A model generated the notes under the pieces. The model was not told the DNA's origin, searched no databases, and worked only from the letters and a program-made list of their open reading frames with translations. This document shows, one piece after another, positions 46,309-55,416 of a stretch of DNA of 64,000 bases; the first letter of the stretch is position 1; each line of letters begins with the position of its first letter. The DNA is from Myroides albus (GTDB lineage Bacteria > Bacteroidota > Bacteroidia > Flavobacteriales > Flavobacteriaceae). The translations under genes were made by a program, and so were the position numbers. Location of the stretch: contig NZ_WMJX01000002.1 in the NCBI RefSeq assembly GCF_009711045.1, positions 164,244 to 228,243 on the forward strand, written 5' to 3'.

Positions 46309-47076
46309 ATGGAATTAGACATTTTGTTGTACTTAGGTATTGTAGCTTTTTGTGCTGGTTTTATTGATGCAGTAGCTGGTGGTGGTGGTCTAATTCAAAC
46401 CCCTTTAGGCTTAGCATTACTACCTCAAATACCAGTATCTACAGTAATTGGAACGTTAAAAATCCCTGCTTTTTCAGGTACGGCAATGGCTGTCAGACTG
46501 TATATTAAAAAAACGAAAATTAATTGGCTCTTTTTCGCCTTTCTTGCTTTTCTGTCATTTGGCAGTGCTTTTTTAGGCTCCTATACACTCACTAAGGTCA
46601 ATAATGACTTTATGAAACCCTTATTATTCGTCATATTAATACTCTTGTGGATCTTCACCTACTTCAAGAAAGACTTTACGCGAAAGGCAATAAGCAATAT
46701 CACCGATAGACAAAAGTACATCTGGGGAATAATTATATCCCTTGTAGTCGGATTCTACGATGGCTTCATTGGCCCTGCTACAGGTACATTCTTTATTATG
46801 GGGTTTATATTCTTAATGGGGTTTGATTTTTTTAAAGCATCTGCTTATGCTAAAATGATAAATTTAGTAACTAACCTTGGAAGTATTTGTTTATTCCTAT
46901 TAAAGGGTGCAATAGTATGGAAAATAGCTATTCCAATGGCTCTTTGCAATGGATTAGGAGGATATTGTGGAGCTAAAATGGCTATTCTAAAAGGGCAAGT
47001 TTGGGTTAGATATGTATTCCTCTTTATTATGTTTATAGCTATTTGCCGTTTTGGCTACGAGGTTTGGTTCAAATAA
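46309..47076 (+). CDS. TauE/SafE-family permease
   Basis: The 255-residue membrane protein has about eight helices arranged as two related halves. The halves carry FCAGFIDAVAGGGGLIQTPL (about 17-36) and VGFYDGFIGPATGTFFIMGF, the paired family motifs. Members are thought to export sulfite, sulfoacetate or related anions, but the substrate here cannot be read. It follows the GYDIA kinase by 70 bp with no obvious functional link. Confidence 0.85.
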   Translation: MELDILLYLGIVAFCAGFIDAVAGGGGLIQTPLGLALLPQIPVSTVIGTLKIPAFSGTAMAVRLYIKKTKINWLFFAFLAFLSFGSAFLGSYTLTKVNNDFMKPLLFVILILLWIFTYFKKDFTRKAISNITDRQKYIWGIIISLVVGFYDGFIGPATGTFFIMGFIFLMGFDFFKASAYAKMINLVTNLGSICLFLLKGAIVWKIAIPMALCNGLGGYCGAKMAILKGQVWVRYVFLFIMFIAICRFGYEVWFK

Positions 47077-47731
47077 ACAAGAGTTAATAGTATCTATTAT
47101 CCCTTTATACTAATTAACGGACATGGGGTTAGTTAATGTAAGTAAGAACTAATAGCTTAATTTATTATAGTAATAATTGCAAGATAACTTCAATTAAAAA
47201 TAAACAAAGCAACTTAGCAATAAAAGATTCACAGAGCATTGTATTGCAAACAAACTTCAATCATACCCCACAAATACTCAAATACCACACTAATCTACAC
47301 AAAACTAACTTAAGATGCTCATCGCAAATTTATTGAGATTGGAGACTTTTGAAACTTTCCTAAAAGTTGATAAGAAGATAAGTAAGATAGAAAAGACAAT
47401 AATAGAATAATCGAAACAAGCAAATTAATATCACCACAATTTGGAGGTTCGATACCGACAAATGGCTCTATATTTGATGACAACTATTAGATTCTTGAAT
47501 TGACTACCGAAACATGTATCCTCGCTAAACGTTTACATCTGCACACAAGAAGTTTGAATCTATTAACTTTTACGATTTTTATTAAAAGTTGTTAGGTAGG
47601 CTAAAAGTGATTCTCAATCCTCTTTTTTAATCATACACAAACTAATTACAGGTTGTAAAGAACTGACAAAAATAGAATCTAATATTCTAAATTACATAAC
47701 AAATAATTTACAAGGATTACACTTATATCAT

Positions 47732-47763
47732 AAAAAAAAGCATAACGACAAAGTCGTTATGCT
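47732..47763 (-). terminator. Strong minus-strand intrinsic terminator
   Basis: A perfect 11-bp stem AGCATAACGAC/GTCGTTATGCT (47739-47749 with 47753-47763) is followed by T8 on the minus strand. No intact leftward gene precedes it, which supports a decayed gene here. Confidence 0.85.
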
Positions 47764-48178
47764 CAGCTGAAAAGAAAAATTGTTTTGTTGTCTACATCAA
47801 CCTAATTAAGATGTCTATTCATTCTATCTATTACTTCATCGTAAACAGGTTAGTCTACATTATTCTATGCTTCTGGAAAGTACTATTAGGCTTTATATCA
47901 CTCTCCTTCTGCTCGTTATTATTAACATTACTATCATTTGCTCTTATACGAATAGTATAACTATAGGTAACTGAAACAAATCTTCAAAAAATCAAAAGTA
48001 CTAATGTATAAACTCAAGGTACTTTTGAAATAAGCAATACTACTGATAAAGGTAATACTACTATAAGTTTACTCTCCATTTCATCACAGGAATACAATTT
48101 AATTATCTTTCATAAGAACACTTGTAACTTGCAACCTATCTTATCAAAATTGAAGACTTCCAAGAGTGTTTTACTCAG
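47763..48178 (-). pseudogene. Decayed protein-coding gene, family unknown
   Basis: One minus-strand frame reads protein-like for 108 codons from 48178 to 47855, interrupted by three TGA codons. Fragments are FNFDKIGCKLQVF, MESKLIVVLPLSVV, VYTLVLLIF and RFVSVTYSYTIRIRANDSN. A frameshift then gives PVYDEVIDRMNRHLN and VDVDNKTIFLFS, ending at the terminator. The alternating hydrophobic pattern suggests a beta-rich exported protein. I do not recognise the family, and chance open frames in AT-rich DNA remain possible. Confidence 0.35.
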
Positions 48179-48504
48179 TCAAAAACAAAATATCAACTAA
48201 CGTATCACATCCCTTTTTAAAACGTGTTAAATTTAATAAAATAAACACAACTTAATGCGTTATTTTATTAATTTTTACAAATATTTGCGGTGTTTTAAGT
48301 AAATCATGGTACTTTTTCTTTGTTTTTTAATATAAAATAAGTCAGATAAACTTTTAGAAAATTAAAAATGCTAAAAACTGTCACAATAAGTACCTATACC
48401 AAATAAAAACAGTAGATTCAATTAAACAAATAAGCAAAGTGTACATAAGAAAAATTATCTAAATAGATTGTCTATAAGGATAAAACACATGTAGAAGTTT
48501 TTAG

Positions 48505-48524
48505 TATATTTGTATATATACAAA
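48505..48524 (+). promoter_or_regulatory. -7 box overlapping a 16-bp palindrome
   Basis: TATATTTG (48505-48512) matches the -7 consensus. TTTGTATATATACAAA (48509-48524) is a perfect palindrome spanning the box and the predicted start site, which suits a repressor operator. No -33 TTG is at the usual spacing. Confidence 0.5.
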
Positions 48525-48631
48525 AACAAAGTAAATAGCTTTTGCACATTAAAACAGGTAGTAATACAAATGAGCAAATTGGAAGACTACCCAAAAGAGG
48601 TTACTACTTATCAGTAACCTCTTCTTTTTTT
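48519..48631 (+). ncRNA. Putative attenuator leader or small RNA
   Basis: A start near 48519 would give an RNA of about 113 nt ending at the terminator. It includes a 15-codon ORF (48570-48617, MSKLEDYPKEVTTYQ) whose end enters the terminator hairpin. AGGTAGTAA (48556-48564) can pair with TTACTACTT (48601-48609), which would disrupt the terminator's 5' arm. The POT gene starts 161 bp downstream. An independent sRNA is the alternative. Confidence 0.45.
48595..48631 (+). terminator. Intrinsic terminator upstream of the POT gene
   Basis: A perfect 11-bp stem AAGAGGTTACT/AGTAACCTCTT (48595-48605 with 48613-48623) has a 7-base loop and a T7 tract. Confidence 0.85.
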
Positions 48632-48736
48632 CTTTTTGTAGCATTAACAGTATAAAAATAAGAAGCTATAATTTCTATTTATCTACTCCTATAAAATACA
48701 TCCGAAAAAAACCTTAATTTCTCCCATTAATTCATT

Positions 48737-48755
48737 GTCGTATAAAATATACGAC
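48737..48755 (+). promoter_or_regulatory. Perfect inverted repeat, candidate operator
   Basis: GTCGTATA and TATACGAC flank AAA, 37 bp before the POT start codon. It could be a regulator site or an mRNA hairpin in the leader. Confidence 0.45.
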
Positions 48756-48792
48756 TTAACTTACTCCCCTAAAATTTAAACAGTCTTTAACA

Positions 48793-50430
48793 ATGTCACA
48801 GAACAATAAATCATTCGGACAAACTGTAACATCCTTCAATAAAAACTTCTGGATTGCCAGCTTTATGGAACTAATGGAACGTTGGGCATGGTATGGTATC
48901 TATACACTGTTAGGTCTTTATTTGGTAGGGTCAACAGATACAGGAGGTCTTGGTTTCGACCATGTACAAAAAGGTAGTATTATGGGAGGTATCGTTGGGA
49001 TACTATACTTTTTGCCTTTGCTCTTTGGAGTGATAGCTGATCGTATTGGATATAAGATCTCTTTAACAATAGCCTACTTAATCATGATCTCAGGTTACTT
49101 CCTATTAGGTCAAGTAAGTGCATATTGGAGTGTATATATGGTATTCCTACTTGTTGCGATTGGTGCTGCTTTCTTTAAACCAGTTGCTTCAGCCATCGTA
49201 GCTCGAAACACAGACGAAACTACAGGAACCATGGGATTTGGGATATTCTACATGATGGTTAATATTGGGGGCTTCATAGGACCCGCTATGTCTTCAGGAC
49301 TTCGTACTACTTATGGTTGGAAAATTATTTTCATTCAAGCAGCAATAGTAATAGGAATCAATTTAATTGTCCTATTGTTATTTTATAAAGAGCCTAAAAT
49401 AGAAAAGCCAAAAGACTCTATAGGTAAAGCTATCAAAGATTCTATCTTAGGTATATTTGAAGCACTAAAAGATATTCGTTTAGGTATATTACTTGTTTTA
49501 ATGATCGGTTTTTGGACGATGTTCAACCAGTTATTTAATACGTTGCCAAACTTTATTGAAGATTGGGTAAATTCTGCTGCCTTGAGCAATTGGTTAAATG
49601 AAAACATACCCGTATTAGGTAAACTAATGACTCAAGATGGACAAGTTAAGCCAGAGTGGTTTACGAATATTGATTCTTTTATGATTATTGTTTGCCAAGT
49701 GAGTATTTCATACTTCGTGACAAAAATGCGTCATATAAACGCTGTGATTAGAGGGGCTGTTATAGCAAGTATAGGTGTTGGGTTAACTTTCTACACTCAT
49801 AATCCTATTTTTACAATCATAGGAACAATGGTGTTCTCTATCGGAGAAATGATGTCAAGCCCAACCGTTTCATCTTTTATCGCCTTAATCACACCAAAAG
49901 GAAAAGAAGGACTATATCAAGGAACATACTTTTTACCTGTTGCAGCAAGTTACTTCGTAACCAGTTTTATATCGGGAGGATTGTATCAATCTTGGTCAGA
50001 TAAATTGTCTTTATTGAAAAGAGAAATGACTACGCGAAATATTGATATGCCAGAAGTAGTCAGCCATGAAAAATTCATGGAACAAGGTGCAAAAACACTA
50101 GATATGACTTTATCTGCCTTCGAAAAACAGTTTAACCTTAAAGCTGATACCGTAGATTGGAATGCAGTAACTGTATCTTTCAAAGAGTTTGCAGCCTCAA
50201 AAAATATCGATATTAGTCAAGTACATTTCCCTTTCTCTAAGAATGAATATTTTGCTTTAGCAGAACAAAAGCTAAATCTATCACATTGGGAAATGGCAGA
50301 TATGTTGTGGAGTACGTATAATCCAAACAAAATATGGTATGTCGTATTTGGAATAGGAATCTTCTCAGTAATAACATTGATTGCTTATGATAGATTGATT
50401 ATTCGACCAATTGAAAAGAAAAATAGATAA
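48793..50430 (+). CDS. POT-family peptide transporter (divergent branch)
   Basis: The 545-residue MFS protein has ELMERWAWYGIYTLLGLYLVG near residue 27, a variant of the ExxERFxYYG motif. GAAFFKPVASAIVARN and FGIFYMMVNIGGFIGPAMSSG also fit POT carriers. A hydrophilic loop (about 395-495) lies before the final helices. It is more distant from the other three POT genes in the window. It probably imports peptides with protons. Upstream lie an attenuator-like leader and an inverted repeat; a terminator follows. Confidence 0.85.
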   Translation: MSQNNKSFGQTVTSFNKNFWIASFMELMERWAWYGIYTLLGLYLVGSTDTGGLGFDHVQKGSIMGGIVGILYFLPLLFGVIADRIGYKISLTIAYLIMISGYFLLGQVSAYWSVYMVFLLVAIGAAFFKPVASAIVARNTDETTGTMGFGIFYMMVNIGGFIGPAMSSGLRTTYGWKIIFIQAAIVIGINLIVLLLFYKEPKIEKPKDSIGKAIKDSILGIFEALKDIRLGILLVLMIGFWTMFNQLFNTLPNFIEDWVNSAALSNWLNENIPVLGKLMTQDGQVKPEWFTNIDSFMIIVCQVSISYFVTKMRHINAVIRGAVIASIGVGLTFYTHNPIFTIIGTMVFSIGEMMSSPTVSSFIALITPKGKEGLYQGTYFLPVAASYFVTSFISGGLYQSWSDKLSLLKREMTTRNIDMPEVVSHEKFMEQGAKTLDMTLSAFEKQFNLKADTVDWNAVTVSFKEFAASKNIDISQVHFPFSKNEYFALAEQKLNLSHWEMADMLWSTYNPNKIWYVVFGIGIFSVITLIAYDRLIIRPIEKKNR

Positions 50431-50443
50431 GATAAATGGTAAG

Positions 50444-50478
50444 AAAAGCGCTTTAAATACTTAAAGCGCTTTTTTTTA
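50444..50478 (+). terminator. Intrinsic terminator of the POT gene
   Basis: A 13-bp stem AAAAGCGCTTTAA/TTAAAGCGCTTTT has a 4-base loop and a T8 tract. Confidence 0.88.
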
Positions 50479-50821
50479 TTTTTAAATAGATACTCCAAAA
50501 AGCATTGATTGATTTGCCACTTGTTCTTACAACTCCTCTATTCCTACTTAAAACTAAAACAAGATAAGTAACGAATCAAAGACATTACAAACACAATGAA
50601 GAACAGAAAGTATGGAAACTACTAATACTTTTAAATAAAGCGGTTGTTACAAATGATCCTGAGAAACAAGAAAAAAGTAAATAACGAAGAAAACACAACA
50701 AAAAAGACATATAATTACAGTAATTTTTTTTCAATTAAAATATTTATAAGTTTATTTTACTATTTTTAGCCTTTTAGCATTGCCTAAAAGAGGAAACACC
50801 AACCTAAACTTATTATATATA
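50479..50821. other. Intergenic region before the second POT gene, 343 bp
   Basis: A -7-like box TATTTTTA lies at 50761-50768. Its predicted transcript start (about 50775) argues for the ATG at 50822 as translation start. No other feature is visible. Confidence 0.5.
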
Positions 50822-52930
50822 ATGAAAACAGACACTTCTACGCAACCCAATTTCTTTGACAGTAAAGTATTAGGACATCCTTCTGGATTATTCGTTCTTT
50901 TCTTTACAGAAATGTGGGAACGATTCTCCTTCTATGGGATGCGCGTACTACTAATCCAATTCCTAACCATGTCAGTCATAGGACTAAATCCCGGATGGGA
51001 AATGAGTATGGTAGATGCTGGAGCTATATTTGCAACTTATGCTATGTTACTTTATATCACACCAATCTTTGGTGGAATATTAGCTGATAAATATATAGGA
51101 TATCGATGGGCTGTTGTCATAGGCTCTCTTATCATGACATTGGGGCACGCCTCAATGACTTTAGAAACAGAGTTCTTTATGTATCTAGGGCTCGTATTAC
51201 TTGTAGTCGGTACAGGTTTCTTCAAGCCAAACATGACCTCAATCTTATCCGAAATGTACAAGTCTTTTCCTGAGAAAAAAGATGGAGCATACACCATTTT
51301 TTACATGGGGGTAAATGCAGGTGCATTCTTTGGAATGATGTTATGTGGTTACATTGGAGAGCGTATTGGATGGCACTATGGATTTGGACTTGCAGGTATC
51401 TTTATGCTTTTAGGAACACTGCAATTCTGGTTTGCTAAGCCTATATTTGGAAACATAGGAGATGTGCCAAACAAGTCGATAGAACTGTCAGAGAGTGATA
51501 TAAAAAACACACATACAACTATTCATGAAGAGAAAGAAGCAGTAAAGCTGAACCCTTTCACAACTTTAGATTATATACTTATTGTAATTACATCTATCAT
51601 TGGCTTTCTATATGCTTTTGACGATGCGTTCTATATCGTTGGTAAAATAAAATTGTTTCCTGAGACCATACTGGGATATGACGGAAAGACACTAATTATT
51701 ATAGCTGGTTTACTGATTTTTCTTTACCTAATTATTTCTCGTATTGTTAGATATACTAAAATCGTAAGAGATAGAATGATTGCTGTAATCATATTTGCAT
51801 TCTTTACTATTTTCTTTTGGATGTCTTTCGAACAGGGAGCAACTTCGCTTATAGTTTTTGCACGAGATAATACACAAAGGGTACTAATTGGAAACAAGGC
51901 CATGCTATTCAATGTCTTTAATCTCCTATTAACAGTAGTACCACTATTGATTATCTCTTGGGTTCTATTTTTACTGGCCAAACAAACAATCAAGAAAGCT
52001 TTGATATCAAATATTGTTTTAGCTATTACCTTTATTGGGGTATGGGCTGCAGCAATCTGGATGTTAGGGAGAGATTGGTCTTCTAATGCGTACGAAGTAA
52101 CTTTCGATGCAATTAAAACAGTAGCTTTAGATAAAGCTGGTGAGCCAAAATTGGATAAACACAATGAAAAAATATATGAGTACACGCCTATTTCACCAGC
52201 AAATCAACCAAAAGAAGGGGACGATATTGTAAAACAAACTGCTGTCGTATCTCAATTAGATATATTGGAAAAAGGGAAAAAAGTTGAAATCTATGAGGAA
52301 TTGGGAAATTTCACAATTCTTAGTGATAAACAAAAAGATAAGCTGACTACTGATTTCAAAACACACAATAAAGCAACGACAATCGTTCAAGCTGAAATTA
52401 CTGAAATAAAAGATAATCAAGTAGAAATAACTGCTTCGTGGTTCTCAATACTTAACTCTTTCTTTATCATCGCCTTGGCATCCATTGTATCAAAACTATG
52501 GGATTCAAGATTTAACCCGCCAGCATCTATTAAATATGGATTAGGATTAATCATTATGGCAATTGGATTTGGTATTCTTGCCTACGGATCTCATGGAATA
52601 TCTGAAGGTACAAGGGTTTCGATGATGTGGTTAGTATTCGCCTATTTTTTCCATACACTTGGAGAGCTATTCTCTTCTCCTGTTGGCTTATCATACGTTT
52701 CAAAGCTCGTACCTGGCCGTATGATTGCATTAATGTTTGGAATGTGGTATCTTGCAATCGCAATTGGAAATAATTTAGCTGCTAAATTAGGAGGGCAAAT
52801 TGAAAAAATAACTGAAGAATATTCACTATCAGTATTTTTCTTAATCTTTACTGTTGTTCCTATAGTTGCGGGTATCTTAGTTATCGCATTAAACCCATTG
52901 CTTAAGAAACTAATGCACGGAGTAAAATAA
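50822..52930 (+). CDS. POT-family peptide transporter with inserted domain
   Basis: Start 50822 (MKTDTSTQPNFFDSKVLGHPSGLF) matches the paralogue at 39471; the ATG at 50780 lies almost at the predicted transcript start. The 702-residue protein has FTEMWERFSFYGMRVLLIQF and FKPNMTSILSEMYKSF. Compared with the 590-residue paralogue it has an extra stretch of about 120 hydrophilic residues (about 416-535) between two membrane segments. The insert contains KVEIYEELGNFTILSDKQKDKL and ends just before ASWFSILNSFF. The thioredoxin gene follows at 26 bp and may be co-transcribed. Confidence 0.9.
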   Translation: MKTDTSTQPNFFDSKVLGHPSGLFVLFFTEMWERFSFYGMRVLLIQFLTMSVIGLNPGWEMSMVDAGAIFATYAMLLYITPIFGGILADKYIGYRWAVVIGSLIMTLGHASMTLETEFFMYLGLVLLVVGTGFFKPNMTSILSEMYKSFPEKKDGAYTIFYMGVNAGAFFGMMLCGYIGERIGWHYGFGLAGIFMLLGTLQFWFAKPIFGNIGDVPNKSIELSESDIKNTHTTIHEEKEAVKLNPFTTLDYILIVITSIIGFLYAFDDAFYIVGKIKLFPETILGYDGKTLIIIAGLLIFLYLIISRIVRYTKIVRDRMIAVIIFAFFTIFFWMSFEQGATSLIVFARDNTQRVLIGNKAMLFNVFNLLLTVVPLLIISWVLFLLAKQTIKKALISNIVLAITFIGVWAAAIWMLGRDWSSNAYEVTFDAIKTVALDKAGEPKLDKHNEKIYEYTPISPANQPKEGDDIVKQTAVVSQLDILEKGKKVEIYEELGNFTILSDKQKDKLTTDFKTHNKATTIVQAEITEIKDNQVEITASWFSILNSFFIIALASIVSKLWDSRFNPPASIKYGLGLIIMAIGFGILAYGSHGISEGTRVSMMWLVFAYFFHTLGELFSSPVGLSYVSKLVPGRMIALMFGMWYLAIAIGNNLAAKLGGQIEKITEEYSLSVFFLIFTVVPIVAGILVIALNPLLKKLMHGVK

Positions 52931-52956
52931 ACATTAATAAAAAAACTCGACAACTC

Positions 52957-53409
52957 ATGAAAAAAATATTCTTATTATTCACTATTTCAATGCTTTCATT
53001 TACATTACAAGCACAAGAAATCAAATGGATGACTTTTAACGAAGCAACTGAAGCTCAAAAGAAAAATCCTAAACCGATTTTTATGGATGCCTTTACAGAA
53101 TGGTGTACACCTTGTAAAATGTTAGATAAAATGACATTTACTGATAGCAAAGTAGTAGAACACATCAATAAGAATTACTATGCTGTTAAGTTTAACGCTG
53201 AAGGTAATGAAGAAATAAACCACAAGGGAAATAAATATACTAATCCTGGTTTTGACCCAGAAAGAAAGAACAAGAATGCTACACACGATTTCACAATGTT
53301 CTTGAGAATACCAGGATATCCTTCAATGGTTATCTTTGATAGTAAAGGAGAAGTTACCAAAACAATTGTAGGTTACCAGACTCCTGAAAAACTTCTAAAT
53401 CAGATTTAA
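52957..53409 (+). CDS. Periplasmic thioredoxin-family protein
   Basis: The 150-residue protein has a signal peptide (1-19, LQA-Q) and a thioredoxin fold with active site WCTPC (Cys50, Cys53) and the cis-Pro loop RIPGYPSMVIFD. A stretch rich in charged residues (GNEEINHKGNKYTNPGFDPERKNKN) lies between. It probably acts in periplasmic disulfide reduction or exchange. It is 26 bp downstream of the POT gene. A terminator-like hairpin lies beyond its stop, within the convergent comEC gene. Confidence 0.88.
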   Translation: MKKIFLLFTISMLSFTLQAQEIKWMTFNEATEAQKKNPKPIFMDAFTEWCTPCKMLDKMTFTDSKVVEHINKNYYAVKFNAEGNEEINHKGNKYTNPGFDPERKNKNATHDFTMFLRIPGYPSMVIFDSKGEVTKTIVGYQTPEKLLNQI

Positions 53410-53413
53410 AATA

Positions 53414-55366
53414 TTATACTGATAATTCCCAATATCCCTTTTCATAAATATCGTGAAAAGGGATATTGTGTTTTAAACAACTTTTCTTAATCAGCTCTCT
53501 CAACCAAGTAGGTGTATTACTACTGATAACGACTTCCAAAAAAGTACATTCAGAAAACAACCGATCGTAATTTACCTTTGCATTTCCAATGACAATCAGA
53601 TAGTCGTAAGCAATATCATTCAAGTAAAAAGGCGAGTGTTCATGCAGAACTAAAATCTTCCAGTCTAAATAAGGAATAATCTTATTCGTTGTAGCATCGC
53701 TAATACCAAACTGATGTATCAATTTACTATTTTGATAAACCACAATCTCAGGTGACTCCCTTCTTGAAGTATAAGGCATCAAAAGACAATCCGTCGCAGT
53801 GTTTTTCCTTTCAAGAATAAGTGCATAAATAGACGCATTACACCAAATCAACAAGAAAGCAAAGCTCCATCTGTTCTTTAACTTCCAACACCAATACAGT
53901 AATACAATACAACCAAAATAAAGCAATATAGCTAAGCTACTTACCTTGGCCTCCTTAAAAACTAAGAACTCGACTAATTGCAGTTTACTAACTAAACCAA
54001 GAAACAAATCTAAAGAAGCATTAAAGACAACATCTAAGAATAGGTAAAACCTCCCTGTAAACACAATACTACATACAACCAAAATGGCAAGTAAAAGGAT
54101 TACAGTAACAGCAGGAATAGCCAACAGATTTCCAATAAAAAATGCAAAAGTAAATTGTTGAAAATAAAACAACTGCAAGGGTAATAAGCCAATTTGAACC
54201 ACAATAGACACAAAGGTAATGTCGATAAAATAATTCAACACTTTATACTTGGATCTAAACTTTCTCAAGATAGGTAGCAAAAAGACAATACTCAATACAG
54301 CCACATAAGACATCTGAAAACTGACATTGTACAGCAGTAAGGGTTCAAATATTAGACTCAGAACCAAAGCTATACCGATACTGTACTCCAATTTACTATC
54401 CCGACTTAAAACAACGCTTAGACTAATCACACTAAACATCAATACTGCTCTATAAACTGGAGGAGAAAATCCAGAGAGAAATACAAAACACCATAACAAT
54501 AAAGTAATGAGAATAAAACGCCATTTCTTGGATAAAAAGGAAAATATAGCTGCTAAAAGGAAATAGATTATGCCAATGTGCAATCCTGAAATAGCGAGAA
54601 TATGCATAATACCCAAAGTCTTAAACTGCTCTTTTATATCTGACTCAATTAGGCTCCTATCCCCAAACACAAGTGCTAAAACAAATGATTTAGAATCTAT
54701 ACTTAACGACTGATTTTGAACAACAAGACCAATAGCTCTATCTCTAATACTCCTTATCTTATCACGCCAATGCAGGGATTTCCCAAGATACACCACATCA
54801 CTAACATATAACTGCGCCTCAATCTGATGAGTGACAAACATATAACGTTTAAAGTCAAAACCATTCTTATTCTTAGGTGGCGAAATCGCTTGAAACTTCG
54901 CCTTAGTGTAATAGACCTGTCCCACTTGAAGATAGTTGCTTTCGCTTTGAAAATAGAGCAAGACCTTCTTTTGTAACTCAACGCTATCCTGCTTAACGAC
55001 AGAAGTAATATACCTTGTATAGTTTGAATTAGAGGAAGGCAAACGCTGTTCAACTACAAAAGTTATAGCAACATACCTATCATCAAAACTGGAAACAGAA
55101 AATTCCTTCTCTTGGGAAACATATGACCTTAAATGTACGCAACAAACACCTAAACTAAAAAACAGACAACTGATAAGGAAACCATGTACAAAAGTAACAA
55201 GAGAGGAACTGCGAATCTTACAAGAACTCAAACTTGTCAAGCTTATATAAAGCAAAGAGGCAAACAACATTCCTCCCCCAAAAAGGAGGCCTGTACTCTC
55301 TGCAAATAAAATCCCCAGACAAAGAAATATACTGTAAAACAAAAAAGAGAATTTCAATACCTTCAT
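53414..55366 (-). CDS. comEC: ComEC/Rec2-family DNA-uptake channel protein, no beta-lactamase domain
   Basis: The 650-residue multi-pass membrane protein has an N-terminal DUF4131-like region (helices, then an OB-like segment near 90-170) and the Competence domain motif HILAISGLHIGIIYFLLAAIFSFL. GFSPPVYRAVLMFSVI follows. The C-terminal 100 residues do not show a metallo-beta-lactamase HxHxDH motif, so the nuclease-like domain is absent, as in many Bacteroidota. It should form the inner-membrane channel for DNA import. It ends a leftward series after the NlpC/P60 gene. Confidence 0.88.
   Translation of the reverse strand: MKVLKFSFLFYSIFLCLGILFAESTGLLFGGGMLFASLLYISLTSLSSCKIRSSSLVTFVHGFLISCLFFSLGVCCVHLRSYVSQEKEFSVSSFDDRYVAITFVVEQRLPSSNSNYTRYITSVVKQDSVELQKKVLLYFQSESNYLQVGQVYYTKAKFQAISPPKNKNGFDFKRYMFVTHQIEAQLYVSDVVYLGKSLHWRDKIRSIRDRAIGLVVQNQSLSIDSKSFVLALVFGDRSLIESDIKEQFKTLGIMHILAISGLHIGIIYFLLAAIFSFLSKKWRFILITLLLWCFVFLSGFSPPVYRAVLMFSVISLSVVLSRDSKLEYSIGIALVLSLIFEPLLLYNVSFQMSYVAVLSIVFLLPILRKFRSKYKVLNYFIDITFVSIVVQIGLLPLQLFYFQQFTFAFFIGNLLAIPAVTVILLLAILVVCSIVFTGRFYLFLDVVFNASLDLFLGLVSKLQLVEFLVFKEAKVSSLAILLYFGCIVLLYWCWKLKNRWSFAFLLIWCNASIYALILERKNTATDCLLMPYTSRRESPEIVVYQNSKLIHQFGISDATTNKIIPYLDWKILVLHEHSPFYLNDIAYDYLIVIGNAKVNYDRLFSECTFLEVVISSNTPTWLRELIKKSCLKHNIPFHDIYEKGYWELSV
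53430..53468 (+). terminator. 15-bp inverted repeat inside the 3' end of comEC
   Basis: CAATATCCCTTTTCA (53430-53444) and TGAAAAGGGATATTG (53454-53468) are perfect arms followed by TGTTTT. It probably ends the thioredoxin transcript while encoding ComEC residues on the other strand. Confidence 0.5.
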
Positions 55367-55416
55367 AATGAATGTAGTATCAAAATTCTCTCCAAATTAT
55401 AATAAAGATAGAAAAT

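Larger units (their letters stand above)
47077..48504. other. Gene-poor, decayed region, 1.4 kb
   Basis: No intact gene is seen. It contains a minus-strand pseudogene (47763-48178) with its own terminator. There are also short coding-like fragments on the plus strand at 47315-47410 (31 codons: MLIANLLRLETFETFLK...) and around 47440-47590 with in-frame stops. The last 300 bp are AT-rich without features. Confidence 0.5.

Noticed and set aside
47811..47960. Plus-strand hydrophobic ORF of 49 codons resembling a small membrane protein
   Set aside because: It lies antisense to the minus-strand coding-like frame rich in Asn, Ser and charged residues; such antisense reads are hydrophobic by composition.
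50780..50821. Upstream ATG for the 716-residue version of the POT transporter
   Set aside because: It lies almost at the predicted transcript start, and the added residues have no match in the paralogue at 39471.
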